A stretch of DNA of 64,000 nucleotides from Penicillus capitatus (lineage: Eukaryota; Chlorophyta): assembly GCA_965649825.1 (NCBI GenBank), contig OZ287694.1, positions 1,116,001-1,180,000 on the forward strand, given 5' to 3'. Below the pieces are notes generated by a model, which was not told the origin of the DNA, did no database searches, and worked only from the letters and a program-made list of their open reading frames with translations. Shown here piece after piece: positions 23,289 through 35,600 of this stretch (positions within the stretch are counted from its first letter, which is position 1; each line of letters begins with the position of its first letter). The translations under genes and the position numbers were made by a program.

Positions 23289-24873
23289 GGTGTTACGTTT
23301 TATATGAAGTTGCGTTTCTCCTCGCAAGGTCAACCCGTACGCAATTCCTATGCTTCAGGCGAAAGAAAGGTTTTAACGCGGAATGAACAAGTCTCTTGGT
23401 TTAAATACCAACTGGCCGACCAATTTTATCTCCTTGGATTCAGAGGATCTTCCTATTTTCTCGTGTTGTAGAGTGGGCTAACCCACACGCGTCGTTTCCC
23501 TGCATGCGTCTGAGCGCATCTCCTCGGAACATGGCACTGCGATGCACCTGTGGACACGTGGCGTCGAACTGCATCTTTCCATGCAGGACTCGGGTCAGTT
23601 ACGGGATGTCAGCGGTACATGTACCGCGTGTTCATATCTTGTCTTGTATTCTCTGTCGCCCACTAAAGCGAAAAATCGTCTGCTACAGAACGAAAAGCAA
23701 GGAGGGATGGTAGCTGGTAGCCGTCTGCGAAGAGCCCGCTTTCAAATACAGTCAAAGTTGTTTCCGTACGCGTGCAATTCATCCTACGCCTCGGCGCCTT
23801 ATTGGTCCGATGGTTTTCAACTTTTCTCCCTTCACTGACGACGTCCATGTGTTACGCTTGTGAATTTCATATGTAGTAGTTGTAGAGAGAATTCACAGAA
23901 GTCCTCTTAGTTTTGAAGGACGCCGACAGACATGTTCTTTGTGTGCTAAGATCAAGCAAGATTCGCCCAACAGTCAACACTTGATAGAGACTCCTCTCCA
24001 ACACCGCCGCTTCGTTGTTAACATTGCGGCCTGCACGAGACCCTCCTTGCTTGACTGAGTATATCTTCTAGCACTTTGCACAATCTCTGCATGGTAGGTT
24101 ATGCGGCGAAAGCCCGTACATTATACTCTGCTAAACTGTATTGTAGCTCAACAAATTGTTGAAATGCAAACAGTCATTGTTCGACATTTCTCATCTTTAA
24201 AATATCCACAGGCATTAATTCTGTTGGTATAAGGGATTACATGCAGACAATGTCACCCTGCTTTCACTTCATAGACATGCATGCATTTCCACAGGTGATT
24301 TAACATGTATCTATTTTCGAATGCCGTAGACGTCCGAAGCGGTCAACACGGATAATCTTTTTCTTTGACGTATTTCTTGGACGGGTTTACGGTCGTCGAG
24401 GAACAAACTCGCAAGTATGAAGATCAAAAAAATTCGGAATACTTGTACCTTAATTCGTAACGTCAAAAAATAACGGGTAGCGGCTCGCGCTAAAGATGTT
24501 TAGACTCACGACCGGCCTTTCTTGTTGTGACTGCTTGGCAAATTCGTTTCAGTCCGTCTTTATCAAGACCCTTGAAAGCTACGTGGTGCTAGTCGGAGTA
24601 AACGGGACCGTAACGCAGACAGGTGTTTGATTTCAGGTCAGCTCCGTACGACATGACTGCGCCACTGACACCTGTAGCATGTGTTCGTCGTAGCTGCGTA
24701 GAGAGGAAACGGCCTCATAAGTTCCGACTCTTGCTAAATCTGATCTGAGACTCTGTGTTCTTTGCCTCTTCGAAACAAAAGACGACCGTCGGAGAACGCG
24801 TTTGCACAGATCACTCAGGACGCACCGTGAAACGGCAGCAGATTCTTCGATTCTGCTCGACAGCCGTCTGAGA
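23289..24873. other. Divergent intergenic region, 1.6 kb
   Basis: This region lies between the start codons of two divergent genes for secreted or membrane proteins, so it should hold both promoters. Short ORFs at 23504-23838 and 24633-24953 have no motifs; the latter overlaps the next gene's first exon on the other strand. No RNA gene is recognised. Confidence 0.4.
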
Positions 24874-27800
24874 ATGAACATTATGCGCAGTGCCCACAAC
24901 TTTGTGCTCATTTCTTCGCTGTTGTTCATTCTTGCTACCGCGGAGACGCCCAAAAAAGGTAACTGATTTTGTGGACAGAATTCGTACTCGACGTGATTCC
25001 GCTTCTCTGTAACCTATGTGTGTTTCGTTGTGTTAATTAATGCGACCTCTCTGTGCATGCGTTTGAATCGTTTTGACGCTCCGCGGATCGCAAATCGCAA
25101 TTTAGTCGACTGTCAGGCAGACAGAAGAAGACGCTTGGAGCGAGTCGTACTATCCTTTCTCGCATGTGAGAGTCTCGCAGTGATCCTTCCGGTTGGCCTT
25201 GATGAAACACCCTTTCGTTCGCAGTCCGGCTTGATGCTTCTGAAACTTGTTCTGCCTGTGTTTAGAATGGCGACAGGGCAATTCAGGTGTACGAGTCGGT
25301 GTTTTAACCACACCGCAACCATCTAAAAACAGACTGTCTAAGAACGGTCGCACACGTTCTCCACAGGTACGACTGAAAGAGGCGGCATCGGATTCACAAG
25401 AGAATAAGAGATATCATCTCGCTTTAGGTGGAGTTGGAATCTCGCAGTCTGTTACAGCAAGTGGAAGACACTTCTGCAGCTAAAAGAAATGGTGAGGATC
25501 TCAGGGTCATGTTGTCACCTACGTGGGTCTCACTTTAACAGATAACCCATGTACGCTTAAGGAAGAGGAAATTTCTACAATGCTAAATGAAAAGACAAGG
25601 ACATGGGCAGTCGACATGGCTGCCCTGAAAGCAGTGACCGATGACATCGACGCGATCATCAGATGCACGCAAAAGGGCGACGTGGTTCTGTTGTCAGATG
25701 TGGACAAAGTCCGTCTGCCGAAAACAGTGACAATACCATGGAAGCTAACTCTGAGTGCCTTTGTCGATAAAGTACCTGTCAAAGATGCCATTTTGCCGGC
25801 GGCGGAGAGGAAGACGACAATCGTATGTCCGCCTAAGAGCGATGCTTTTCAAGTCAGGTAAGGAAAGTGATCTGTCTCTGTGTTTAAGTGACAGCGAGTG
25901 TTGGTTTCAAAAAGGGCGAAGAGTTTCGTGCTGGCTAATGTCGCCTTCACGAATTGCACATTGCAGGGCACACACAGGTCGATCATTGAGGTAGAGGGCT
26001 GCTCCTCTCTCAATGCGCAAAGCGTCATCAAACTGCATCACGTAACTTTCGAGCACAATACTCTGGATGGAGCGCGCGCTCTATCCATTTCCAGTCCGCC
26101 ATGTCACTCAGTGGAAATGGTGGATGTTTCTTTTTCAAAAAACTCGTGCGGAGATGCATGCTTCGCGCATCTCGCACAGGAAAACAAGCTAGAAGACGTA
26201 ACTGTGCTCCACAATCGCGCGTTGACTGGACGGTCCTATTCACTGATATTTGCCCCTTCCGAATCCAGCACATCGATCGATGGAATGACGGCGCAAAGAA
26301 ATGAACTGACAGTCTTCAGAGCTGTCAAAGGACAGTTGAAGTTACTGAAGGCGACATTCAAGGGAAACTCGGGACATTCGGCCATTGTGCTCGAAGAAGT
26401 CACCAAAGCCGTCGTCACTGACAGTCTTTTTCGTGGTAATTCCGCCATCATGTCTGGTGCTGGAATTCTGTCGATTGGCACGAAACGGCTCGAAGTGTCC
26501 CACAGCAGTTTCCTGTCGAACAAGGCAGAGAATGGCGCCGGTATCGCATCTGCACAAGGCAGTGTTTCGATTGACGATTGCCGTTTCCTGCAAAACATCG
26601 CTGCAGGCAACGCTGGCGCCGTCCTTATCGCCAATGGCAGTCTAGACCTTAAGTCGGTGCGTTTCGAGAACAATGTTGCCTCAAGACACGGAGGAGCTCT
26701 TCATCTCGATGCATGCGAGTCATCTCAAATCTTTGCTATCCAATGTCACGAAAATGCGGCTGGAGACGGAGGGTGTTTATGGGCATCATCATCGAGAGAA
26801 CTTTCCATCCGAAACTCCTCCTTCACAAACAACTCCGCAGTCAATAGTGGTGCTCTCTACTTTGCTAATGTCTCGAACAGTAGGATCAGCAACTCGACCG
26901 TCACGCTTAACACCGCCCGAGAGAAAGGAGGTGGAATGCTCCTCGTCGGATCAACCAACATCGAATTCCATAACTCTGTCGCAATGAATAACACGGCCAA
27001 AGATGGAGGTGGTCTTGGATGCGAGAAAACAGAAAACTTGACAATCTGTCGTTGTTCGTTCGAGAATAATGTCGCTGAATTGAATGGTGCTGGTGCTTGG
27101 ATTTCGCAAGAAAGCAGCGTTTTCGTGGAAGAAACGAACTGGATTCTGAACCTTGCAGGGCTTAAAGGAGGTGCTCTCACCGTCGACAAGTCGAATATCA
27201 CTTCGCGAGCATCGACTTATTCCCACAACCAAGCTTCACTCGGTGCCGCTCTGAGGTTTTTAGAAGCAGAAACGGTTGTTTTGGAACACGACACAGTACT
27301 GAACAACGAAGCACGTATCGCAGGAGGAGGAATTCTTGCTGAAACTTCAACTATTACCCTGCAAAGTTGTCAGATAGAATTAAATTTGTCACCCTGTTGT
27401 GCCGGTTTCTATCTCGCGGACACTGAGACCATTATCAAAAACACCACGTTTGAGCAGAACATTGCTTATTCCGGGAGTTCGGCTGGTCTGTATTCTCAGT
27501 TCAGCAGTTTGACATTGGAGGACTCGAGATTCGAGCTCAACTATGCAAGTCAAGCTGGAGGAGCGATGTCGATCTTCCACAGTCAACAGGCTACAGCAAG
27601 AAACATCACAGTGCGAGACAACAGGAGTGGGACGAGTGCAGCTGGAATTAGCGTTTCTCACGAGTCTCGGTTTCAAATCTATGATTCGGTGCTGGAAAAC
27701 AACACAGCCTATAACTTCGGTGCACTGGCTGTATTGAATTCCGATGCCCGTGTGATTGGTTGCAGTTTCCGACAAAACAACGCCAAGAAGGGAGCAGCCG

Positions 27801-30800
27801 TGGGACTGCGCGGAGGCAAACTCTTTCTCGAGAGTTCAACAATGATGTTCAATCGCGCAAGCAAAGAAGACGGTGGTGTATATGGTGAAGGAGGCGAACT
27901 CAATGCAACAAACGTCGTCTTCTCCGATAACACGGCACGGTTGTATGGAGGAAGCTTATCTGGAACTGCTTCAAGCGTATTCGTCATCTCGAACTGCTCG
28001 TTCTTGAACAATCGAGCGGACAGAGGTGGATGTTTTCGAATGCAATCGAACTCCAGTATCACTATTTTAGAGAGCAAGATCGAGAACAACACGGCAATCC
28101 ATGGCGGCGGCGGGGGTTACCTCGAGGATTCCACCATGGTGGTCAGAATGAGTACATTTTACAGAAACAGTGGATCTGAGGGCGGATCACTGTCGCTGAG
28201 CAATTCTACTCTTAGAACGTTTTCCTCCAGCTTCAAGGAAGAGAAAGCATCTCTGTTTGGAGGAGCGCTCTCGGCGAACGCACAAAGCTCATTGACAGGC
28301 ATAAACACATCGTTCTCAAATTGCTCATCTGGGTCAGGTGGGGCTGTCTCTATCTCCAAGTCGCACGTTGCAGGTGCAGAGTTTCAAATCCATGCATACA
28401 GTGCAAACGCCAATGGTAAAGGCGTGTTTGCAACTGACTCGTCAACTTTTACGTGCTCCAAATGCTCTTTTGATGACAACAAAGCCAATCGGCATGGAGG
28501 TGCCATTGCATTCAATTCGACGAAATCCCAAAGACTTGCAGTGCAGTTGAACAACTGTTCGTTCAGGAATAATCTCGGCGACCTTGGAGGTGCGTTTCAC
28601 TTAATGAATGCCTTCTCTTTATCAATCCTTCTTAGGTGCCTTGCACGTTTCTGGGAGATACGAATCTGAAAACTGTTCGCGTTTGGACCCGTCATGTACG
28701 AGAGTTGTGCTGACAGACATCAGCTTTTCCTCAAACAAGGCAAAGACATCTGGCGGCGCGATATTTGTGGAAGATCCAGATGTCCTTCGATATTCATGCC
28801 CAGCAAAGGAAGTGGAAACTGGACCGCTTTGGCTTGACAGCAATGTCTCTCAAATCTTGACACCGTTGATGTCAGGTAAGGACTTTTGTCGTGAATGGAG
28901 CCAGAACCAAGCTGGTGATTACGGCCCAGTCGTCGGATCTTACGCCAGAACTGTCAGAGTGTATACTGAAGACAATGCTGAAAACCATACCGAAACATTC
29001 GTGCGTGAAAATAGTCTTTTAATCGACAACCACAGAAGTGGAGATCCGTTGCCGCGGTTTATCCTAGAAGTTCTCGATGGTCTAGAGCAAGGAACTCCAC
29101 TTGGAGAACGAGATGAGTATGTCGAGGCAACGATGTACTCTCCCAACGACGCTTTCTTTACTGGAAGCGTGAAAATCGTTCTCAATCCGAAACAGAGCGA
29201 ACTCCCTGCCATTTACAGTCTTCAACAGCCAGGCTCTTACGAAGTGATCGTTAACTTTACCGAACCTGATCTGCCAAGAGTGGTCATTCAAATCAACGTT
29301 CGAAGCTGCACCATTGGAGAATCCGTTCAAGAAAGTGGGAAGCTGTGTGTGCCCTGCAGTGGGACCCAGTACAATTTTGACAGCAATGCTTCAGCTTGTA
29401 CACCTTGTCCCGCGAATGGGAACTGTACTTCTAATGCCATTTTCCCCAACAGAGGGTATTGGCATCGAACGCCGTGCTCACATGACATTCAGGAATGCAT
29501 CTCCAAAGAAGCATGCGATTTCCCTGAACGAGACATGGAGCTGTTTACCATCCAACAGGAGATGCGAAACTGTCACTTCAATAAGACATTGGATAAAACA
29601 TACGCAGAGACTTTGTGCAGAGAGGTATTGGTTCTCAATTCACAGTGATGCATAATGAGAATGGGGTCTTCCATGCAGGGTTACAAGGGAACGCTTTGTG
29701 GCTCTTGTGATGTCGGGTATGGACATTCACGCGGTTTGCACTGCAGCAAGTGCCACGACGATCCAGAAGTGATTTTACTGTTCATTGGCACATTGTTCGT
29801 TCTGCTGTTGCTCTCGAGCTTCACAATTGCGAGCAACTTACAAACTCAAGTACCGGAATGTAGCAGTGTTAACAGGAGCAGCAAGGCAAGAAGTTTTCAC
29901 AGTCGTCTTCGCTCACTGCGAAGAGAATCAGCAACAGAAGTGCCAGTCAATTTTCAGATGGTGGAGATGCTGAGCACAGGACGTGTACCACCTGAGCTTA
30001 TCAGCCCAGACTTGTTTCTGACAACCATAAGTATGGAAGAAAAGACAAAGGATTCAACAGGGTTGAAGGCCAATGTCGTCGAGGTTTTTAAGGTGCGTTG
30101 CAGAATATCTGTCAGTAAGCTTCAGGCAGCACGCCGTTCCTGTAGATTGCTATCAATTTCCTCCAAGTCATTGGGGCTGCTGTCTTCATCAATGCCAATT
30201 GGACCACATGGATGCGTTCGGTGCTTTCAGCTGCAGGCAAACCTATGACAACACTGATATACTCTGCTGAGTTTTTCGCGTCCGTAGATTTCTTCAGTGG
30301 TGCTGCTATGGATGGCATGATGCTCTCTGCTGATTGTCTCTTTGCCTCAGACCATCAACCACCGAGATCGATTCTCCGTACCATTATCTTCTTGGTCGTC
30401 CCTGCAGCTGCGTTAATGTTGTACTTTGTCTTTTGGGCAATTTGGACGTACCGATCCAAGCAGAGCATCGCATACTTTGCCAAAGCCCTGATGCTGAGCA
30501 CTCTGGCCGTGGTGTACTTGACCTATATCTCTATCACCAAGACAGCAGTCGACACAGTCCACTGCATTGGAGTCCACGATTCAATCGACGTCGAAGACGA
30601 TCATGTGAGCCGTTACTGGGCGATGGACACATCCCTGAAGTGTTACGAAGGCTCTCATGCCATCCTCGCCTCCACAGCTGGTTGGCCAATCATTTTTCTC
30701 TTCACATTTGGCATCCCACTTGCCCTCGCTTACGCCCTTTTGAGAATTGAAAATCGTTGTCCCGAGCAAGACAGCAATGGGTTATTCGCCGAAGCTTCTG

Positions 30801-31339
30801 GTTTTCTTTACCGAGCTTACAAAGAACGTTTTTTCTGGTGGGAATCGGTCGTCATGTTCCGCAAGGCGGCGCTGACCATCATCGTTGCTTTCTCTTATCC
30901 CTTAGGAACCAATCTTCAAGGCATCATTGCTGTCTGCCTGTTGACATTTGCCACGTATTTTCATGTTCTGTGCCGCCCTTTCAGGGACGAGGATGATTAT
31001 CTGAATGGATATGAAACGGCCTCTCTCTTTGTTTCGGTGTTGACTTTTGCATCGGGTCTTTTCTTCAACGACGAACGCACTTCTGATGTTGTTCGTGTTC
31101 TGCTGACGATATTTCTCTCTGTGGCCATCGGCGGACTCCTTTGTCTTTTTGCTTACACGCTTTTGGCTTGCGTCATGACGCATGTGAAGGCCGCACTGGT
31201 GGATGAAGGTATTGAAGAGGCACATCATTGGGGAATCTGTCGCTGCGTGAAGGTTTATGCTTCGATGATCATATCGGCATTCTTCGCTCGTCTTTCCAAG
31301 TATTTTCATCCCGCACCGGATGATTATCGCAGTAACTGA
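24874..31339 (+). CDS. Giant beta-helix (POMP-repeat) multi-TM surface receptor-like protein
   Basis: The first exon (24874-24958) encodes a signal peptide (MNIMRSAHNFVLISS...ATAETP). After a poorly resolved intron and small exons (about 25267-25860), a long exon from about 25903 encodes some 25-30 right-handed beta-helix repeats of the polymorphic outer-membrane type, with recurrent GGA, FxxN and N-glycosylation sequons. Later exons add a Cys-rich stretch (CVPCSGTQYNF, CTPCPANGNCTS, GTLCGSCDVGYG) and then six or seven transmembrane helices with a cytosolic tail (IAINFLQVIGAAVFINA onward, last exon to 31339). The total is about 2000 residues. Similar proteins exist in several protist and algal genomes; their ligands are unknown. 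Surface adhesion or sensing is inferred from the architecture. The exon structure before 25545 is tentative. Confidence 0.8.
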
Positions 31340-32125
31340 CGATTTGGAAAGACGCCCGCGTAAGGTCTACTTTTGTCTGTTTTTGGTTTTTTGTAAAGGG
31401 CGATTCGTATCGACAAATATTGAATTGCATGTGCATCATGCACGCCGTCATCATTTTTGTGTTAGATCCTTTTTGGAAAGAACTGAATTTTCGGCATCGC
31501 TTTGCACAGTACGAATCTGTGGATGACCTGATGGGGAGTATTATTTTTGTGGTATTTCACAGCGATTCTTAAGCATCAGCGACTGCTTTCGCTTTTGATT
31601 GACAGACGAAGTTTTACTATTCACCAGTTCCTCAAATGTGTTATCCCATTGCCGAGAACAACACCTAGAAGTCCTCAGACGGCGCAGAAGAGTTCCCTTT
31701 CCACATCTTTCTGCTCAAGAGGACAAGCGATGAAGAATCTTTCCGTCGAAAACGTATTCTCTGAAAACGTTTGTTGGACGTTGCAACTCCAACATGTTTA
31801 AAAGCATCGACAGTTGGTTAAACGTTGTCATTGCGAAGTGATCATCGTCGAGCTCCGCGAGGAATCTCGCTGAACGTGCGCACACATACTCAACGTGTCT
31901 CTATTCTCAGTCATGAACGCTCACGGGCCACTCACTCAGCATTTCGTCGTGAGATGGATACTATTCATCGAAGAAGCGATGTCTTTACAGACAAACGACT
32001 GTCATCCAATTCATGAGCCACACCGCGACAATATCACCCACCATCATCACTTAACAGCGCCTTTACTGCAGCTTCGGCGACGTCTTGTCCTCATGGCATT
32101 CAGTGTTAAAATACGACGGGTGATT
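31340..32125. other. Convergent intergenic region
   Basis: About 790 bp lie between two convergent stop codons. ORFs of 60-85 codons occur on both strands (for example 31547-31801 and 31825-32016) but none shows a motif or exon logic. It probably holds untranslated regions. Confidence 0.45.
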
Positions 32126-32598
32126 TCAGGGTGACTGCCACAGACGCACATCGCCCAGTGCGATGATCGCACCGTCGACATCTTTCGACAGTTCGATGCT
32201 GCTGGCCATGCGCGAATTGGCGCTGATGTTTTCTGCCGACTGTTGCAGATCATCGAGTTCCATACCCGCCAAAGGCGGCAGCTTTTTCATGATCTCTTTT
32301 GTGACGAATATGTGGGTATCCCACGCACCGCGACCGTTCGGCGCCACAATCATCGATGTATGGCGCAGCTCGTCATTCTAAGAGCACTCGACATGAACAC
32401 GCTCGTTCCAAGACCATCCCATACTTCGGCGAGCACGTCACTCAATATCTGTCCCTTGACTCCCTTGACGGTGTGACGCAGACCTTCTTTGTCGACTAGC
32501 GTGATAGTGATGATATGTTGCGGAGTAGAGGCGACGCTGCTCAACCAGCCAACACCGACGCGGAAAGGACTAAAGCACGAGAGTCTGCGTAACGCCAT
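32126..32598 (-). CDS. Mitochondrial ferredoxin-like protein lacking Fe-S cysteines (C1-FDX-like)
   Basis: Exons 32425-32598 and 32126-32377 (47-nt intron, phase 0) give 141 residues. The N-terminus MALRRLSCFSPFRVG is a typical mitochondrial leader. The fold outline is ferredoxin/adrenodoxin-like: ITITLVDKEGLRHTVKG at the start, and a C-terminal segment (SRMASSIELSKDVDGAIIALGD) that aligns with the adrenodoxin SRLGCQ...LDG region. The cluster-binding cysteines are absent; the usual Cys in that last motif is Ser. This matches the plant and algal complex I subunit C1-FDX, a degenerate ferredoxin in the bridge domain. The assignment rests on motif memory and should be confirmed by profile search. 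It lies 72 nt downstream of the polycystin stop. Confidence 0.6.
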
Positions 32599-32670
32599 GG
32601 CAAGCGAACGAACAAACAACGAGGCGACGCGACACTCAATGATGATTAACCAGACGACATTACCAAAACA

Positions 32671-35600
32671 TCAATCGGCTGGATTCGCCCTGTGGGTGAA
32701 GCGCAGGACGCGTTTCTGACGGCTGAGAATCTCTTTCTGGACAGAGGCCAATTCGTGAAGCGATAACTCCAGTGCGCTCTGCGATTCGTGCAGTTCCTTT
32801 TCGAGTCGTGATAGAGACTGCGAACAAGACGACATCGGTTTCGGATCTGTTTTTACATGGCGACGTACTTTCGTGATTTCCCGATCATCGTTGTCGTCAT
32901 CGGACACTGCGTCTTCCTTTTCGGTTCCGAATCTTTGCATCAGGGACGACACAATGGCGTCCAAATCGCTATCGTCCGGCTTGAAGAGTTCGTTGTCGGT
33001 TAGATATCGCGAATTGAAAACGATAGGCTTTCGGAGAAGCTCCGTGAATGTCGTGTCTTCCAGACAGCGATGGAGCACCTTCTTCATCGTGGCAGCATCG
33101 ATTTCCTCTTTGCAAAACTGCACAAATCGCCTCAGTGCATTCAAGACGATACGTCTTCTGAGATCACCTTTATGCTCTTCTTCGTCACGGGCACGTCGTC
33201 ATCATCGTGATCGGTTTCGTCATCGAGAGTGCCGTATCGATGTAGCATGGCCCCGAGGCGATCGTAAGGAACGTAGTTTGCATCGGTCATCCGTCCGATG
33301 AAGTCACGCCATTTCTGTCTTGCCATGCCGAAGATCTCGGTGTGGATGTTGGTTGTCTCGGAGGTATTCTCTTTCACCACAGAGAAGGCATCAACGATAA
33401 TAGCCAGCAGGAAGTTAAGCAAGACGAGAAAGACAAGGAGCTCAAAGGACCAGAAAAACAACGTCCCTGCCAACGATTGCAGCCCTGAGAGTTCCTTAAG
33501 CTGCGCGTTGACGCTGATATCTCCCAAAAGAATCTCGAAGCAGGTATTGACAGATCGGCCAAAAGAAGAGAAGCTTCGGATGGAGCTGCCGAATATGAGA
33601 TGGGCCATCATGGCATAGCCAAAGAAGACCAATCCGCCAACGACAGAAAAATGCAGTAGATCTGGACCTGCTAGAGCGATAGAGCGCGTGACGACTCCCA
33701 GACGTGGCTGGAAATCCATCTTCTTCAGCATCCGAGCGATCAGAAGCAACATGCTCAATCCATTCACCGCATAGTACCATGTCAGACTACGGACCAGCCG
33801 CTTCATTTTGTTGATCCCTGTGTTGACGAGACGAAGGCCTTCCCCATCGCTTGCGAGCTTCAAGTACGCTGCAGGGGGATTCAAGGAACGATAGACGTTG
33901 TAGCTGGAAGCAGATGTCGACATCAGGGTATGACTAATGAGCGGCTCACCTCAAGTCGATATCAAAAGGCGTGGCATGACGGGTGACGTGTCCCCACCAC
34001 ATGATAACGGAGATAAGAAGTAGTACATTCGAAGTGAAATCGATCCACTCCCACGAGGAAAAGCATCGCTTCATCGCCAAATCGAGCGACGACGATGAGT
34101 GGAAGATCGCACAGATCGCCATCACGAACCACCCGACGACGAGGCCTGTCAGAGCAATTTCCAGAGCCAGGCGTACAAAATCGCCGGTGGTTTGGTAAAG
34201 ATCAGCCCGAGCTGTCGTGATCTGATTCGAGACATGAATGGTGCCGCCATCTGAGAAATCGAATTTGACCTCCAAGTAGCCGAAGATATTCAACTCAGCG
34301 TTGTAGACCACTAGCTCTGCCGTCACCGTCTTCGTGTTTTCGTCAAGAAATAGGCCTTCGACTATGTATCGGTACCATCGATCCGCCTCGTATTCTGATA
34401 GGTTGATATCGAACCAGATCGGAAATCCTTTTGCTCTTCCCTCCAGATCGAACGAACGGAATCCGTATGGCACGGCGCGCATGTTGAAGAGCTCGATGCA
34501 GAAAGGAGGGTCATTGACGTAGCGCTCTGTTGAGGCGTAGGGATCCAGTCGGTGATAACTCGGAGATGGCAATTCTGAGCAGTTATAGAAGCGGATCGCG
34601 CTCTCGGTGTTGTCGAGATCTGGATCGTACAGTGTCGTTCCCGCCTTGAAGATCGGATCCACGCCGTAAGACTCCGTGCTCTTCTCGCGGCGGCAATCGT
34701 TTTCGATATCAGCAAATCGAGATTCTGGGCATTTAGTTGGTTTCGTGCGGACTGTATGTAGCAGCATGCCGGCGACAATGCGGTTGTTGAGTCCCACATA
34801 CCGCTCTCGACTGTGAACGTTCGCTTCTTCTCGATAATTATCGACTTCGAACTCACGGGCCACAACGGTGTCCATAGAACAGCGATACGTCGAAAGGTGC
34901 GTGTCTTTTTCCGAGATCAGTCGATCCCGTCTGGCAAGTCTCCACAGCTCGGCAGCCTGGGTACAATTCCAAAGGGCGATCTGCCGATACGTCACGGTAC
35001 CTGTTCGATCGAGATCAGATTTTGTTGGTAGGCGATCTTGATGGCGTTCATTTGTTCGCGAAGAGCGACGTGAATTGCGGTCTGAGCCTCGAGCGATCTC
35101 GCCGTCAACTCTTCTAATGCTCTGACGGTCTCTGTGGCCTCTTCCACTGCTTTCAGCGTCTCGTTCTGTTTACCGATGATCTCGATCAACAGACCCTCGA
35201 CAGATTCCTGTCCGATCGCGATTTCTTGTCTCCCTTGATTAATGACCTCTTCCAGAGAATTGTCCTCTTCACGCTGTTTTACGAGATCGTTCGCGGTCTG
35301 GACCTCTTGCTCCAAAGAGACGACCTGACAACGACTGACCGTCGATCGTGGCGAACTCATTACTCAAAAAGCATGCCTGTGTTTTTAGCTCAGATTGGCC
35401 GATTCGCAAAGCTTCTATGCCTTGGGAGAGATCCGTAAGGTACTCCGTAATGGATTCATCGGCCGTTTCCCTCAACCGTCTTCTCCCCGGAGGCGAATCG
35501 CCTGCCGATTCTGCTAATTCCTGCGCAATGAACATCGATTCAAAATCGAAAGCGATGCACGGATGCGATCACACTTGGAGACTCTTATATTCTGTTGTTG

